DNA from: Burkholderiales bacterium
GTDB taxonomy: Bacteria; Pseudomonadota; Gammaproteobacteria; Burkholderiales; Casimicrobiaceae
Direction of reading: 5' to 3'
Length of the DNA stretch: 64,000 nucleotides
Assembly: GCA_015075645.1 (NCBI GenBank)
Contig: JABTUF010000003.1
Coordinates: 1 to 64,000, forward strand
In this document: positions 1-6,223 of the stretch, piece by piece
Position numbering within the stretch: the first letter of the stretch is position 1
Layout: the number at the start of each line of letters is the position of its first letter
Position numbers and translations under genes: made by a program
Notes under the pieces: generated by a model
Told to the model about the DNA's origin: nothing
The model's database searches: none
What the model saw: only the letters and a program-made list of their open reading frames with translations

Positions 1-1
1 T

Positions 2-544
2 GGCATCCTGTGGCTACTTGGCAGAGATGTAGAGTCCGTCGCATTCGTGCTGGGTTGCGTCAGTTCGTCAATGTTTGGCGTGATCGAGGTCGCCAAGTTT
101 GTCGTGCCAGATCGAAGGGCCGTGCGCGAAATGACCATTGAGCAGCTGCTTCAGCATGTCGAGCTGTCCAACGCCAAGAACGATTGGAAGGCATTCTCAA
201 CCGGCGTCACTACCGAAGCGGCACTGAAAGAGGATCCACGTCTTAGAGTCACCGTTCACTACGACGAGCGAGGGGTTCACCAGGACAACTTCCAAGAGCC
301 CTGGGCCAACAAGTTCCCAGACCCAAAGGCCGTGAGCTACTGGGTTGAGCTCACGTACGACCGCGCTCTTATCGATCGGCGTGTGCTCGTCTCGGTCGAT
401 GGCGGGCGCGCCATGCTGCCCATGCCGGCAACACGAGTCGATTTGCACGTCAGCAAGATTCACTATCGGATTGCCGAGATCTTGGATGGCCGCTCAACAC
501 TCCCTGAGTACTTCGCGCGTGCAGAGCTCCGCGTTGACGCCTAA
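2..544 (+). CDS. Hypothetical membrane-anchored protein, integron cassette ORF (5' end outside window)
   Basis: The frame is open to the left window edge, so the start is not visible; GTG at 47 is only an internal candidate. The first ~40 residues are mostly hydrophobic and look like a membrane anchor, followed by a soluble part rich in charged residues. The stop TAA lies inside the R'' box of the first attC site, as is usual for a cassette gene. I do not recognise the family. Codon use is less GC-biased than in the chromosomal genes further right, which fits a captured cassette. Confidence 0.6.
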   Translation, partial: GILWLLGRDVESVAFVLGCVSSSMFGVIEVAKFVVPDRRAVREMTIEQLLQHVELSNAKNDWKAFSTGVTTEAALKEDPRLRVTVHYDERGVHQDNFQEPWANKFPDPKAVSYWVELTYDRALIDRRVLVSVDGGRAMLPMPATRVDLHVSKIHYRIAEILDGRSTLPEYFARAELRVDA

Positions 545-616
545 CCCTTCGTTGCACCCGAAGTGCTACAGCGGGCTTCGCCCGCTTCCGCCCTCGGGTG
601 AACTCAAACGTTGGGC
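539..616 (+). other. attC site 1 (integron recombination site)
   Basis: R'' GCCTAAC (539-545) pairs with R' GTTGGGC (610-616). The 78-bp interior is an imperfect palindrome with the stem AGCGGGC/GCCCGCT in the middle. It is nearly the same sequence as attC 4 at 9357. Confidence 0.85.
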
Positions 617-619
617 CTT

Positions 620-1090
620 ATGAGCACCGGCCTTCCCACGTGGTTGCAGGTACTTCAAGGGCTTCTGACCCCAACGATTGCGGTTGTTGCCACCTATGTC
701 GCGTGGCAGCAATGGAAAGGGAACGAGACCAAGCTGCGCATAGATCGCTACGAGCGCCGCCTAGCGATCTATCGAGAAGTCATGATTCTCATCAGTCTAA
801 TCGTCCGTGAGGCGAAGTGCTCGATTCCTGACCTTCTTGCGTTTCGCTCAAAGACGTTTGAGGCGGAGTTCCTTTTTGGGGCCGACATCCCTGAGTACAT
901 AGAGGAGGTGTTTCAGCGCGGCCTCAAGCTTCATACAGCAAATGCACAGTACCGCGACAGCTCGCAGCCAACTCAGCTAGGCTACGACCATATGAAGGTC
1001 GTCGAAGCTTCAGCAACTCAACTCGACTGGTTTATCGCGCAGCCGGCCCTCGCGACCGCAAAGTTCAAACGGTATCTGAGCGTCACGTGA
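620..1090 (+). CDS. Single-pass membrane cassette protein of unknown function
   Basis: 156 residues. ATG at 620 is preferred over TTG at 611, which lies inside the attC R' box. Residues ~8-24 form one hydrophobic helix, followed by a charged coiled-coil-like stretch (KLRIDRYERRLAIYREVM) and a soluble C-terminal domain. This layout, a short N-terminal anchor then a WQQWKGNETKLRIDRYERR-type segment, is common among integron cassette proteins I know of, but its function is not established. It is a single-gene cassette bounded by attC 1 and attC 2. Confidence 0.7.
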   Translation: MSTGLPTWLQVLQGLLTPTIAVVATYVAWQQWKGNETKLRIDRYERRLAIYREVMILISLIVREAKCSIPDLLAFRSKTFEAEFLFGADIPEYIEEVFQRGLKLHTANAQYRDSSQPTQLGYDHMKVVEASATQLDWFIAQPALATAKFKRYLSVT

Positions 1091-1100
1091 CCTTCCTAAG

Positions 1101-1178
1101 GCCCAACCCAGCGGTCAACCGGACCGTCCTCGGCGCGGCTTCGCCGGCCTCGGCGGCCGGTTACCTGGCACGTTAGGC
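1101..1178 (+). other. attC site 2
   Basis: R'' GCCCAAC (1101-1107) and R' GTTAGGC (1172-1178), 78 bp, with the arm CAACCGGACCG opposed to CGGCCGGTTACC. It is close in sequence to attC 19 at 17617. Confidence 0.85.
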
Positions 1179-1219
1179 CCGGGGTGCAACGGTGATGCGC
1201 AGGGCGTACGATAGCGAGC

Positions 1220-1459
1220 GTGAGCCCTACCGTATTTCGCGCTGAAGGCTTTCGCTTCTATTTTTTCTCGCGCGAGGAGCCCCGGATGCACGTCCATGTC
1301 CAGGGCGAGAAGGGCGAAGCCAAATTTTGGCTTGAGCCGCAGATCGAATTGGCGCGAAACTACGGATTGAGTGACCCGGAGGTTAACCGCGCCCTCCGGT
1401 TGATTCGGGAGAAGGAAGATGACGTCCGTCGCGCCTGGAACGAGCACTTCGGAAGTTGA
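1220..1459 (+). CDS. DUF4160 protein, probable member of a two-gene toxin-antitoxin-like module
   Basis: 79 residues from a GTG start. It has the DUF4160 pattern: a start like SPTVFRAEGFRFYFFSREE, then PRMHVHVQGEKGEAKFWLEP with the conserved HVHV and W. DUF4160 genes are regularly paired with DUF2442 genes, and the pair is usually treated as a putative toxin-antitoxin system; the biochemical activity is not settled. The 3' end overlaps the next gene by 41 bp in another frame, so the two are translationally linked. Both sit in one cassette between attC 2 and attC 3. Confidence 0.8.
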   Translation: MSPTVFRAEGFRFYFFSREEPRMHVHVQGEKGEAKFWLEPQIELARNYGLSDPEVNRALRLIREKEDDVRRAWNEHFGS

Positions 1460-1688
1460 AGTGACAAACGTCTCGAAGCACGGCTTCTGGCTGCTGATTC
1501 GGGACGAGGAGGTTTTCGTTCCGTTCACCGAGTTTCCTTGGTTCAAGGACGCCTCGATTGCTCAGTTGCTGAACGTACAGTTCCCGTCGCCGCATCATCT
1601 CTACTGGCCCGATCTGGACGTGGATCTTGCGGTCGAATCGCTGTTCCACCCCGAGCGCTTTCCTCTCGTTAGCCGAGCCCGGGTCTAA
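1419..1688 (+). CDS. DUF2442 protein, partner of the DUF4160 gene
   Basis: 89 residues. ATG at 1419 lies inside the upstream DUF4160 gene. The sequence follows DUF2442: FWLLIRDEEVFVPFTEFPWFKDASIAQL in the middle, then a PSPHHLYWPDLDVDLAVESL block. This family is thought to act as the antitoxin or partner of DUF4160. The stop TAA is part of the attC 3 R'' box. A cassette carrying both halves is the form expected for a stabilising module in an integron. Confidence 0.8.
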   Translation: MTSVAPGTSTSEVEVTNVSKHGFWLLIRDEEVFVPFTEFPWFKDASIAQLLNVQFPSPHHLYWPDLDVDLAVESLFHPERFPLVSRARV

Positions 1689-1784
1689 CCCCGCGTTCGA
1701 GCGGACGTCCGCAAGCGCGCTTCGCTTGCTTGCGGTGCCCTCCTCGCTCCCCTCGTCGGCCGCCGCTCAACGCGAGCGTTAGGC
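1683..1784 (+). other. attC site 3
   Basis: R'' GTCTAAC (1683-1689), R' GTTAGGC (1778-1784). At 102 bp it is the longest site seen here; its centre contains CAAGCGCGCTTCGCTTGCTTG. The next cassette begins at 1779 and is cut by the IS66 element after ~65 bp. Confidence 0.8.
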
Positions 1785-1798
1785 GTCAAGGACAACGC

Positions 1799-1843
1799 AT
1801 GCCCACGCTTTCGCAGAGATGTGCCATCTTCGTCAAGTCCAAC
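1799..1843 (+). pseudogene. 5' fragment of a cassette ORF cut by the IS66 element
   Basis: After attC 3 an ATG at 1799 opens a frame (MPTLSQRCAIFVKSN) that meets the left inverted repeat of the IS66 element after 15 codons. The rest is not recognisable at the right-hand side of the insertion, so it was deleted or lies elsewhere. The position is right for a cassette gene start, but the fragment is too short to identify. Confidence 0.35.
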
Positions 1844-1927
1844 GTAAGCGTCCGGTGAGTACCGTCTTCCGCTGGGAAGGGCGATGACGCCATAGTGGTG
1901 TCCGTCAGTTGAGTAGCGGGGACCAGA

Positions 1928-2350
1928 ATGGCGACAGGGGGGTTGCAGCGGGTATCGCGGAAGGGACGGCCGAACCATCCGCTGGAGTTCAAGCGGCGGT
2001 TGGCGCAGGCGGCGTGCCTGCCAGGGATCTCGGTGGCGAAGCTGGCGCAGGAGCACCGGATTAACGTCAACATGCTGTTCAAATGGCGCCGCCAGTACCG
2101 AGCGGGGAAGTTCGGCGCGATCGATCAGGAAGTCGCGGTGGTGGTATCAACGCCACCGCCGGCGGCGCCGTTCCAGTTGCTCCCGGTGATCGAATCGGTG
2201 GCGCCGGTGCTCGCGAATGCCGGCGATCGGCATGCACGTCCGGAGGACGGCATCGAAGTGATGTTTCCGGTGGCAACGATACGCGTCGGCCGTGCCGCTG
2301 ATCCGGCGCTGCTGCGGACGGTACTGGACTGCCTGGCGAGACGACGTTGA
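1928..2350 (+). CDS. tnpA: IS66 transposase accessory protein TnpA
   Basis: 140 residues. The N-terminal half is a helix-turn-helix of the IS66 OrfA/IS3-like type (HPLEFKRRLAQAACLPG..SVAKLAQEHRINVNMLFKWRRQYR). The C-terminal half ends in the conserved segment with IRVGRAADPALLRTVLDCL. The stop overlaps the tnpB start (TTGA at 2347-2350), indicating translational coupling. TnpA is needed for IS66 transposition, probably by helping to bind the ends. Confidence 0.93.
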   Translation: MATGGLQRVSRKGRPNHPLEFKRRLAQAACLPGISVAKLAQEHRINVNMLFKWRRQYRAGKFGAIDQEVAVVVSTPPPAAPFQLLPVIESVAPVLANAGDRHARPEDGIEVMFPVATIRVGRAADPALLRTVLDCLARRR

Positions 2351-2694
2351 TCGGACTGCCGTTGGGGACGCGGGTGTGGATCGGCGCCGGCGTCACCGAC
2401 ATGCGCAAGGGCATGGACGGGCTGGCGGCCTTGGTGCAGATGGCCCTCGGCGAGAAGCCGTTCTCGGGTGACGTGTTCGTGTTCCGTGGCAAGCGGGGCG
2501 ATCTGATCAAGTTGCTGTGGTGGAGCGGCGACGGCATGAATTTGTACGCGAAGCGTCTGGAGCGTGGCCGGTTCGTGTGGCCGCAGGCGACCAGCGGTGT
2601 CGTGCATCTGTCTGCCGCGCAGCTGTCGATGCTGCTCGAAGGCATCGATTGGCGCCGTCCGGCACGCACCTGGCAACCGAACGTCGCGGCGTAA
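2347..2694 (+). CDS. tnpB: IS66 transposase accessory protein TnpB
   Basis: 115 residues with a TTG start inside the tnpA stop. It has the family hallmarks: TDMRKGMDGLAALV near residue 18, FVFRGKRGDLIKLLWWSGDGMNLYAKRLERGRFVWP in the middle, and a C-terminal block ending in WRRPARTWQP. TnpB (IS66 Orf2-like) is required for transposition together with TnpA and TnpC; its exact role is unknown. The frame is intact and of usual length. Confidence 0.94.
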   Translation: MIGLPLGTRVWIGAGVTDMRKGMDGLAALVQMALGEKPFSGDVFVFRGKRGDLIKLLWWSGDGMNLYAKRLERGRFVWPQATSGVVHLSAAQLSMLLEGIDWRRPARTWQPNVAA

Positions 2695-2772
2695 CAACAC
2701 TGCCATCGCGATTGGGTACGAGATGCGTTCGAGGCGTGCATCATGCGCGCACGCTGCGGTACAGTCGCGGCC

Positions 2773-4356
2773 ATGGCGCTCGCAATCGATCAACTTCCCG
2801 ATGACGTTGCGACGCTCAAGCGCCTGCTGGTCGAACGCGACGCCGAGGTCGCACGACGTTTGACCGAGCTGGAAGCGCAGCGCGCGGAGATGCTGACGGC
2901 GCGGCTGCTGATCGAGAAACTGAAGCTGCAGATTGCGCGCCTGCGTCGAATCCAGTTTGGCCGCCGCTCCGAGCAGCACGACGCGCGCGTTGAGCAACTG
3001 GAGTTGATCGTCGAGGAATTGGAAACTGGCTTGGCGGCCAGCTCGGCGGCAACCGAGCCCTCGACCCCGCCGTCGCCGCGCACGCAGCCCGTGCGCAAGC
3101 CGCTGCCGTCGACGTTGCCGCGCGAGACGGTGGTTCATGCGTCGGCCTGCACTTGCCCTGACTGCGGCGGCACGCTCAAGCAGATCGGAGAGGATGTCGC
3201 CGAGCAGCTCGAGTTCATTCCCGAGCACTTCAAGGTCATCCGCCACGTCCGGCCGAAGTTTGCCTGCGGCAAGTGCTCGACCATCGTCCAGGCCGCGGCA
3301 CCGTCGCGTCCCATCGACAAGGGGATCGCCGGTCCGGGGCTGCTGGCGCACGTCGCCATCTCGAAGTACCTCGATCACCTGCCGTTGTACCGACAGTCCG
3401 AGATCTACGCCCGGCAAGGCGTCGACCTGGAACGCTCCACGCTCGCCGACTGGATCGCCGGCATTACCCGCCTGGTGACGCCGCTGGCCGAACTGGTCGG
3501 TCGCCACGTGATCGCGGCGACGAAGATCCACGCCGACGACACGCCGGTGCCGGTGCTCGATCCCGGACGAGGCAAGACCAAGACCGGTCGACTATGGGTT
3601 TATGTGCGAGACGATCGTCCTGCCGCGAGCACCGACCCGCCGGCCGCATACTATCGTTACACGCCGACCCGGGAGGGAGCGCACCCGCGGGCGCACCTGA
3701 GGGACTTCCGCGGCACGCTGCAGGCTGACGGCTACAGCGGCTTCGACGGGCTGTACGTCGAGGGCCGGGTGCGCGAAGCCGCGTGCTGGGCGCATGCGCG
3801 GCGCAAGTTCTACGACCTGCAGGTGGCGACCCGCTCGCCGCTGGCCGAGGAGGCGCTGACGCGCATCCAGAAGATCTACGCCATCGAAGAGCGAGTCCGA
3901 GGCAAGCCGCCCGAGGTGCGGCGGGAGGCCCGTCAGACGGACGCCGTGCCGTTGCTGAAGGACCTGCGGCAATGGCTGGTCGATACGCGGTCCAAGGTAT
4001 CGGCGAAGTCGGAGTTCGCCGCGGCGATCAACTATGCCCTGAACCGGTGGGAGGCGCTGACCCGTTACTGTGGCGACGGCGCCATCGAGATCGACAACAA
4101 CGCCGCGGAACGGGCGTTGCGTGGGCCGGTGCTATCGCGTAAGAACTTCCTGTTCGCGGGTTCCGACTCCGGTGGCGAGCGTGCCGCGGTGCTCTATACC
4201 CTGCTGCAGACGGCCAAGCTGAACGGGCTCGATCCAGAGGCGTACCTGCGCTTCGTGCTGGGGTGCATCGCTGAGCACCCGAGCAACCGGCTCGCCGAGT
4301 TGCTGCCGTGGAACTACGCCCAGACGCAGGCGGCCGATGAGCGGCTCGCGGCGTAA
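2773..4356 (+). CDS. tnpC: IS66 transposase TnpC
   Basis: 527 residues from ATG 2773; an in-frame ATG at 2743 is less likely because it adds residues not typical of the family. Order of parts: N-terminal coiled coil (to ~residue 85), zinc-finger-like CTCPDCGG..CGKC, the IS66 core with HADDTPVPVL (first Asp), QADGYSGFDGLY (second Asp), ACWAHARRKFYD, and NNAAERALRG..GRKNFLFAGS with the catalytic Glu. All DDE residues are present, so the transposase looks functional. Its 3' end overlaps the next small ORF by 20 bp. Confidence 0.95.
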   Translation: MALAIDQLPDDVATLKRLLVERDAEVARRLTELEAQRAEMLTARLLIEKLKLQIARLRRIQFGRRSEQHDARVEQLELIVEELETGLAASSAATEPSTPPSPRTQPVRKPLPSTLPRETVVHASACTCPDCGGTLKQIGEDVAEQLEFIPEHFKVIRHVRPKFACGKCSTIVQAAAPSRPIDKGIAGPGLLAHVAISKYLDHLPLYRQSEIYARQGVDLERSTLADWIAGITRLVTPLAELVGRHVIAATKIHADDTPVPVLDPGRGKTKTGRLWVYVRDDRPAASTDPPAAYYRYTPTREGAHPRAHLRDFRGTLQADGYSGFDGLYVEGRVREAACWAHARRKFYDLQVATRSPLAEEALTRIQKIYAIEERVRGKPPEVRREARQTDAVPLLKDLRQWLVDTRSKVSAKSEFAAAINYALNRWEALTRYCGDGAIEIDNNAAERALRGPVLSRKNFLFAGSDSGGERAAVLYTLLQTAKLNGLDPEAYLRFVLGCIAEHPSNRLAELLPWNYAQTQAADERLAA

Positions 4357-4621
4357 GCGTACGTCGCCACCGGCGGTATCGCCTGGCGCCTTCCCGAATA
4401 TCGAACTCCTGATCGACGGCGACGGCGACATCACGATTGGGCGGTTCGGCCCGATCCGCTGTGCTGCCACGGCCGCCAACGAAGACCAGTGCCTGGCGAT
4501 GCTGCAGCGGCGGCACGGCGAATCGCTGCTCGAACTACTCCAACGACTCGACGAGGCTATCGCCGTCGCCAGCGAAACCGGCGAGTGCATCGACGAGATC
4601 AACCCCCCGTCGAATCAATGA
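4337..4621 (+). CDS. Small hypothetical protein carried by IS66 copy 1
   Basis: 94 residues. ATG at 4337 lies within the last codons of tnpC and the gene ends before the right inverted repeat, so it belongs to the element. The acidic C-terminal half (LQRLDEAIAVASETGECIDEINPP) is helical. Some IS66 relatives carry a fourth ORF at this place; no function is known. IS66 copy 2 in this window has no equivalent. Confidence 0.65.
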   Translation: MSGSRRKRTSPPAVSPGAFPNIELLIDGDGDITIGRFGPIRCAATAANEDQCLAMLQRRHGESLLELLQRLDEAIAVASETGECIDEINPPSNQ

Positions 4622-4702
4622 TCGGATGCCGGGAGCACCCGGCTATCCCTCTGCAACACCTCCGCGACTAGCCGGCGAGATGCCAGCACCGGACGCTTAC
4701 AC

Positions 4703-5314
4703 AAGTTCGGCACCGGTCGCGGACTGCCAGGCGAGGTGAAGCCGCGGCGGATCGCGATCCACGCCGACGAGTTCAACGAGCTGATCGGCGACGAGTTCAT
4801 CCCGCTGCTCAACAAGGCGGGCGGAGCGGGGTTTCAGGTGACGGCCTACACGCAGACCTGGTCGGACGTGGAAGCCCGCATTGGTTCGCCCGCCAAGGCC
4901 GGGCAGATCGCCGGCAACTTCAACACGCTGATCATGCTGCGGGTGAAGGAGGTGGCCACGGCCGAGCTGCTGACCAGCCAGCTGCCCGAGGTACACGTCG
5001 TCTCGACCGTCGTGTCGTCGTCGGTCTCCGACACCAACGATCCGATCGACTTCGCGGACTTCGCCAGCCGCAACGAGGACCGCATCGCGCCGGAGACGGT
5101 TCGGATGCTGGAGCCGACCGATCTCGTGCAGCTGCCCAAGGGCGAGGCCTTCGCGCTGATCCACGGGGGCCAGCTGCACAAGATCCGCATGCCGCTGCCC
5201 TCGGCAGCGAGCGATCCGCTGATGCCAATGAGCCTGGCGGCGATCGGGAAGACGCTGAGAGCGCGGATCGACGGACCGTGGAATCAGCCGGAAATTGGCT
5301 TCGAGGCGGAGTAG
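4703..5314 (+). pseudogene. traD: 3' fragment of traD, type IV coupling protein of an integrative conjugative element
   Basis: The frame is open from the IS66 right end (4701) and encodes the C-terminal ~203 residues of a TraD-type coupling ATPase. IAIHADEFNELIGDEF is the Walker B region (DE), and FQVTAYTQTWSDVEARIG is the following conserved motif. GTG at 4736 is not a real start. The N-terminal part with Walker A is missing. The downstream TIGR03747-type gene, which normally follows traD in PFGI-1/ICEclc-like elements, supports the identity. The fragment cannot act as a coupling protein. Confidence 0.85.
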
Positions 5315-5318
5315 CGAA

Positions 5319-6032
5319 GTGTCGTCTAGGAACGCGGCGTTTCACGACGGGGCGCTGGCGGGCGTGCTGCTGAGTCCGCTGAAGCTGCTCTTCTCGCTGG
5401 CGCTGGGTTTGGCTGCGCTCCTGCTGTGCGCCTGGATTCTCGACTGGACGTTCGTGTTCAAGGTCTGGCCGCAGGGGATCGAGCGCCTGCGTGATCTGCT
5501 CGCGCACGACCTCGAGCACGGCGTTGCCCTTGCCGCCCGACAGGGTACCGGCGCCGGCGCCATCACCGCGCCGGCCAACGCGCTTTATTCGTTCGTGTTC
5601 GAAGCCACCGGCATCCACGACATGGGCACGCAGTTCGCCAACGGGGCGGCTCTGTCGATCCCGGACACGGTCATGCGGCGCAGCTACGTGTCGCACCGGG
5701 AGAGCATCGAGGCGGCGATGGTCGGAACCCAGCTGCTCGGGGTGCGCGCGGCGATCCTGGCGCGGTTCGCGCCGCTGCTCCTGCTCCTCTACGTCGTCGG
5801 CGCCGCCGACGGTTTCACCCAGCGAGCGATCCGCCGAGCTTGCGGGGGGCGCGAGTCGGCCGGCCTATACCACCGGGCCAAGTACCTGCAGGTGGCGGTG
5901 CTGGGACTGGGCGGCGTCGGCCTGCTGCTCTGGCCCGGGCCGGTGAATTGGGAGCTGTGCGTGCCGCTCGGCGCGGTCCTCTTGGGCGGGCTGGCCCGCG
6001 TGCAGTGGGCGTACTACAAGAAGCACATGTAG
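5319..6032 (+). CDS. Integrating conjugative element membrane protein (TIGR03747/DUF4400 type)
   Basis: 237 residues from GTG 5319, four bases after the traD stop; the TTG further up would overlap traD. There are hydrophobic segments at ~residues 12-40 (LLSPLKLLFSLALGLAALLL), ~145-165 (RFAPLLLLLYVVGAADG) and two near the C-terminus. The pair traD then this gene is typical of the ICE type IV secretion region of the PFGI-1 class. Its role in mating is not defined. The next expected transfer genes are absent; a cargo gene follows instead. Confidence 0.82.
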   Translation: MSSRNAAFHDGALAGVLLSPLKLLFSLALGLAALLLCAWILDWTFVFKVWPQGIERLRDLLAHDLEHGVALAARQGTGAGAITAPANALYSFVFEATGIHDMGTQFANGAALSIPDTVMRRSYVSHRESIEAAMVGTQLLGVRAAILARFAPLLLLLYVVGAADGFTQRAIRRACGGRESAGLYHRAKYLQVAVLGLGGVGLLLWPGPVNWELCVPLGAVLLGGLARVQWAYYKKHM

Positions 6033-6136
6033 GCCGGGCTGGGGACTGCGGTTGGCCAGCAGCCTCGAGTCCGTGCGGCAGGGCAACTCGTTGCCAGCCG
6101 CATCAATCGCTCAGGAGGAATGCCGAAGCGCATCAC

Positions 6137-6214
6137 GTTGTTCCGGCGTTGTTCAGATTTCGCTTGACAGGGCTGGCCACGCCCCATAGCATATCCGAAC
6201 AACATCTGAACAAC
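6137..6214 (+). promoter_or_regulatory. Sigma-70 promoter flanked by paired GTTGTTC operator-like repeats
   Basis: A -35 box TTGACA (6164-6169), 17-bp spacer and TAGCAT -10 box (6187-6192) precede the GTPase gene. Upstream lie two direct copies of GTTGTTC 11 bp apart (6137-6143, 6148-6154). Downstream lie two copies of the complement GAACAAC, also 11 bp apart (6197-6203, 6208-6214). The inner pair extends to a perfect 11-bp inverted repeat GTTGTTCAGAT/ATCTGAACAAC. The arrangement looks like a repressor binding both sides of the promoter on one DNA face. Confidence 0.7.
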
Positions 6215-6223
6215 GGTGAGATC

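Larger units (their letters stand above)
1844..4700 (+). mobile_element. IS66-family insertion sequence, copy 1 (complete, no target duplication)
   Basis: Left end GTAAGCGTCCGGTG at 1844-1857 matches the right end CACCGGACGCTTAC at 4687-4700 exactly as an inverted repeat of 14 bp. Inside are tnpA, tnpB, tnpC and a fourth small ORF, all on the plus strand. IS66 elements normally make an 8-bp target duplication, but the flanks differ (AGTCCAAC left, ACAAGTTC right). The left flank is integron cassette DNA and the right flank is conjugative-element DNA. The element therefore sits at a rearrangement junction rather than at a simple insertion. Confidence 0.92.

Noticed and set aside
1836..4708. 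Target duplication of IS66 copy 1
   Set aside because: The flanks AGTCCAAC and ACAAGTTC share no 8-bp repeat.
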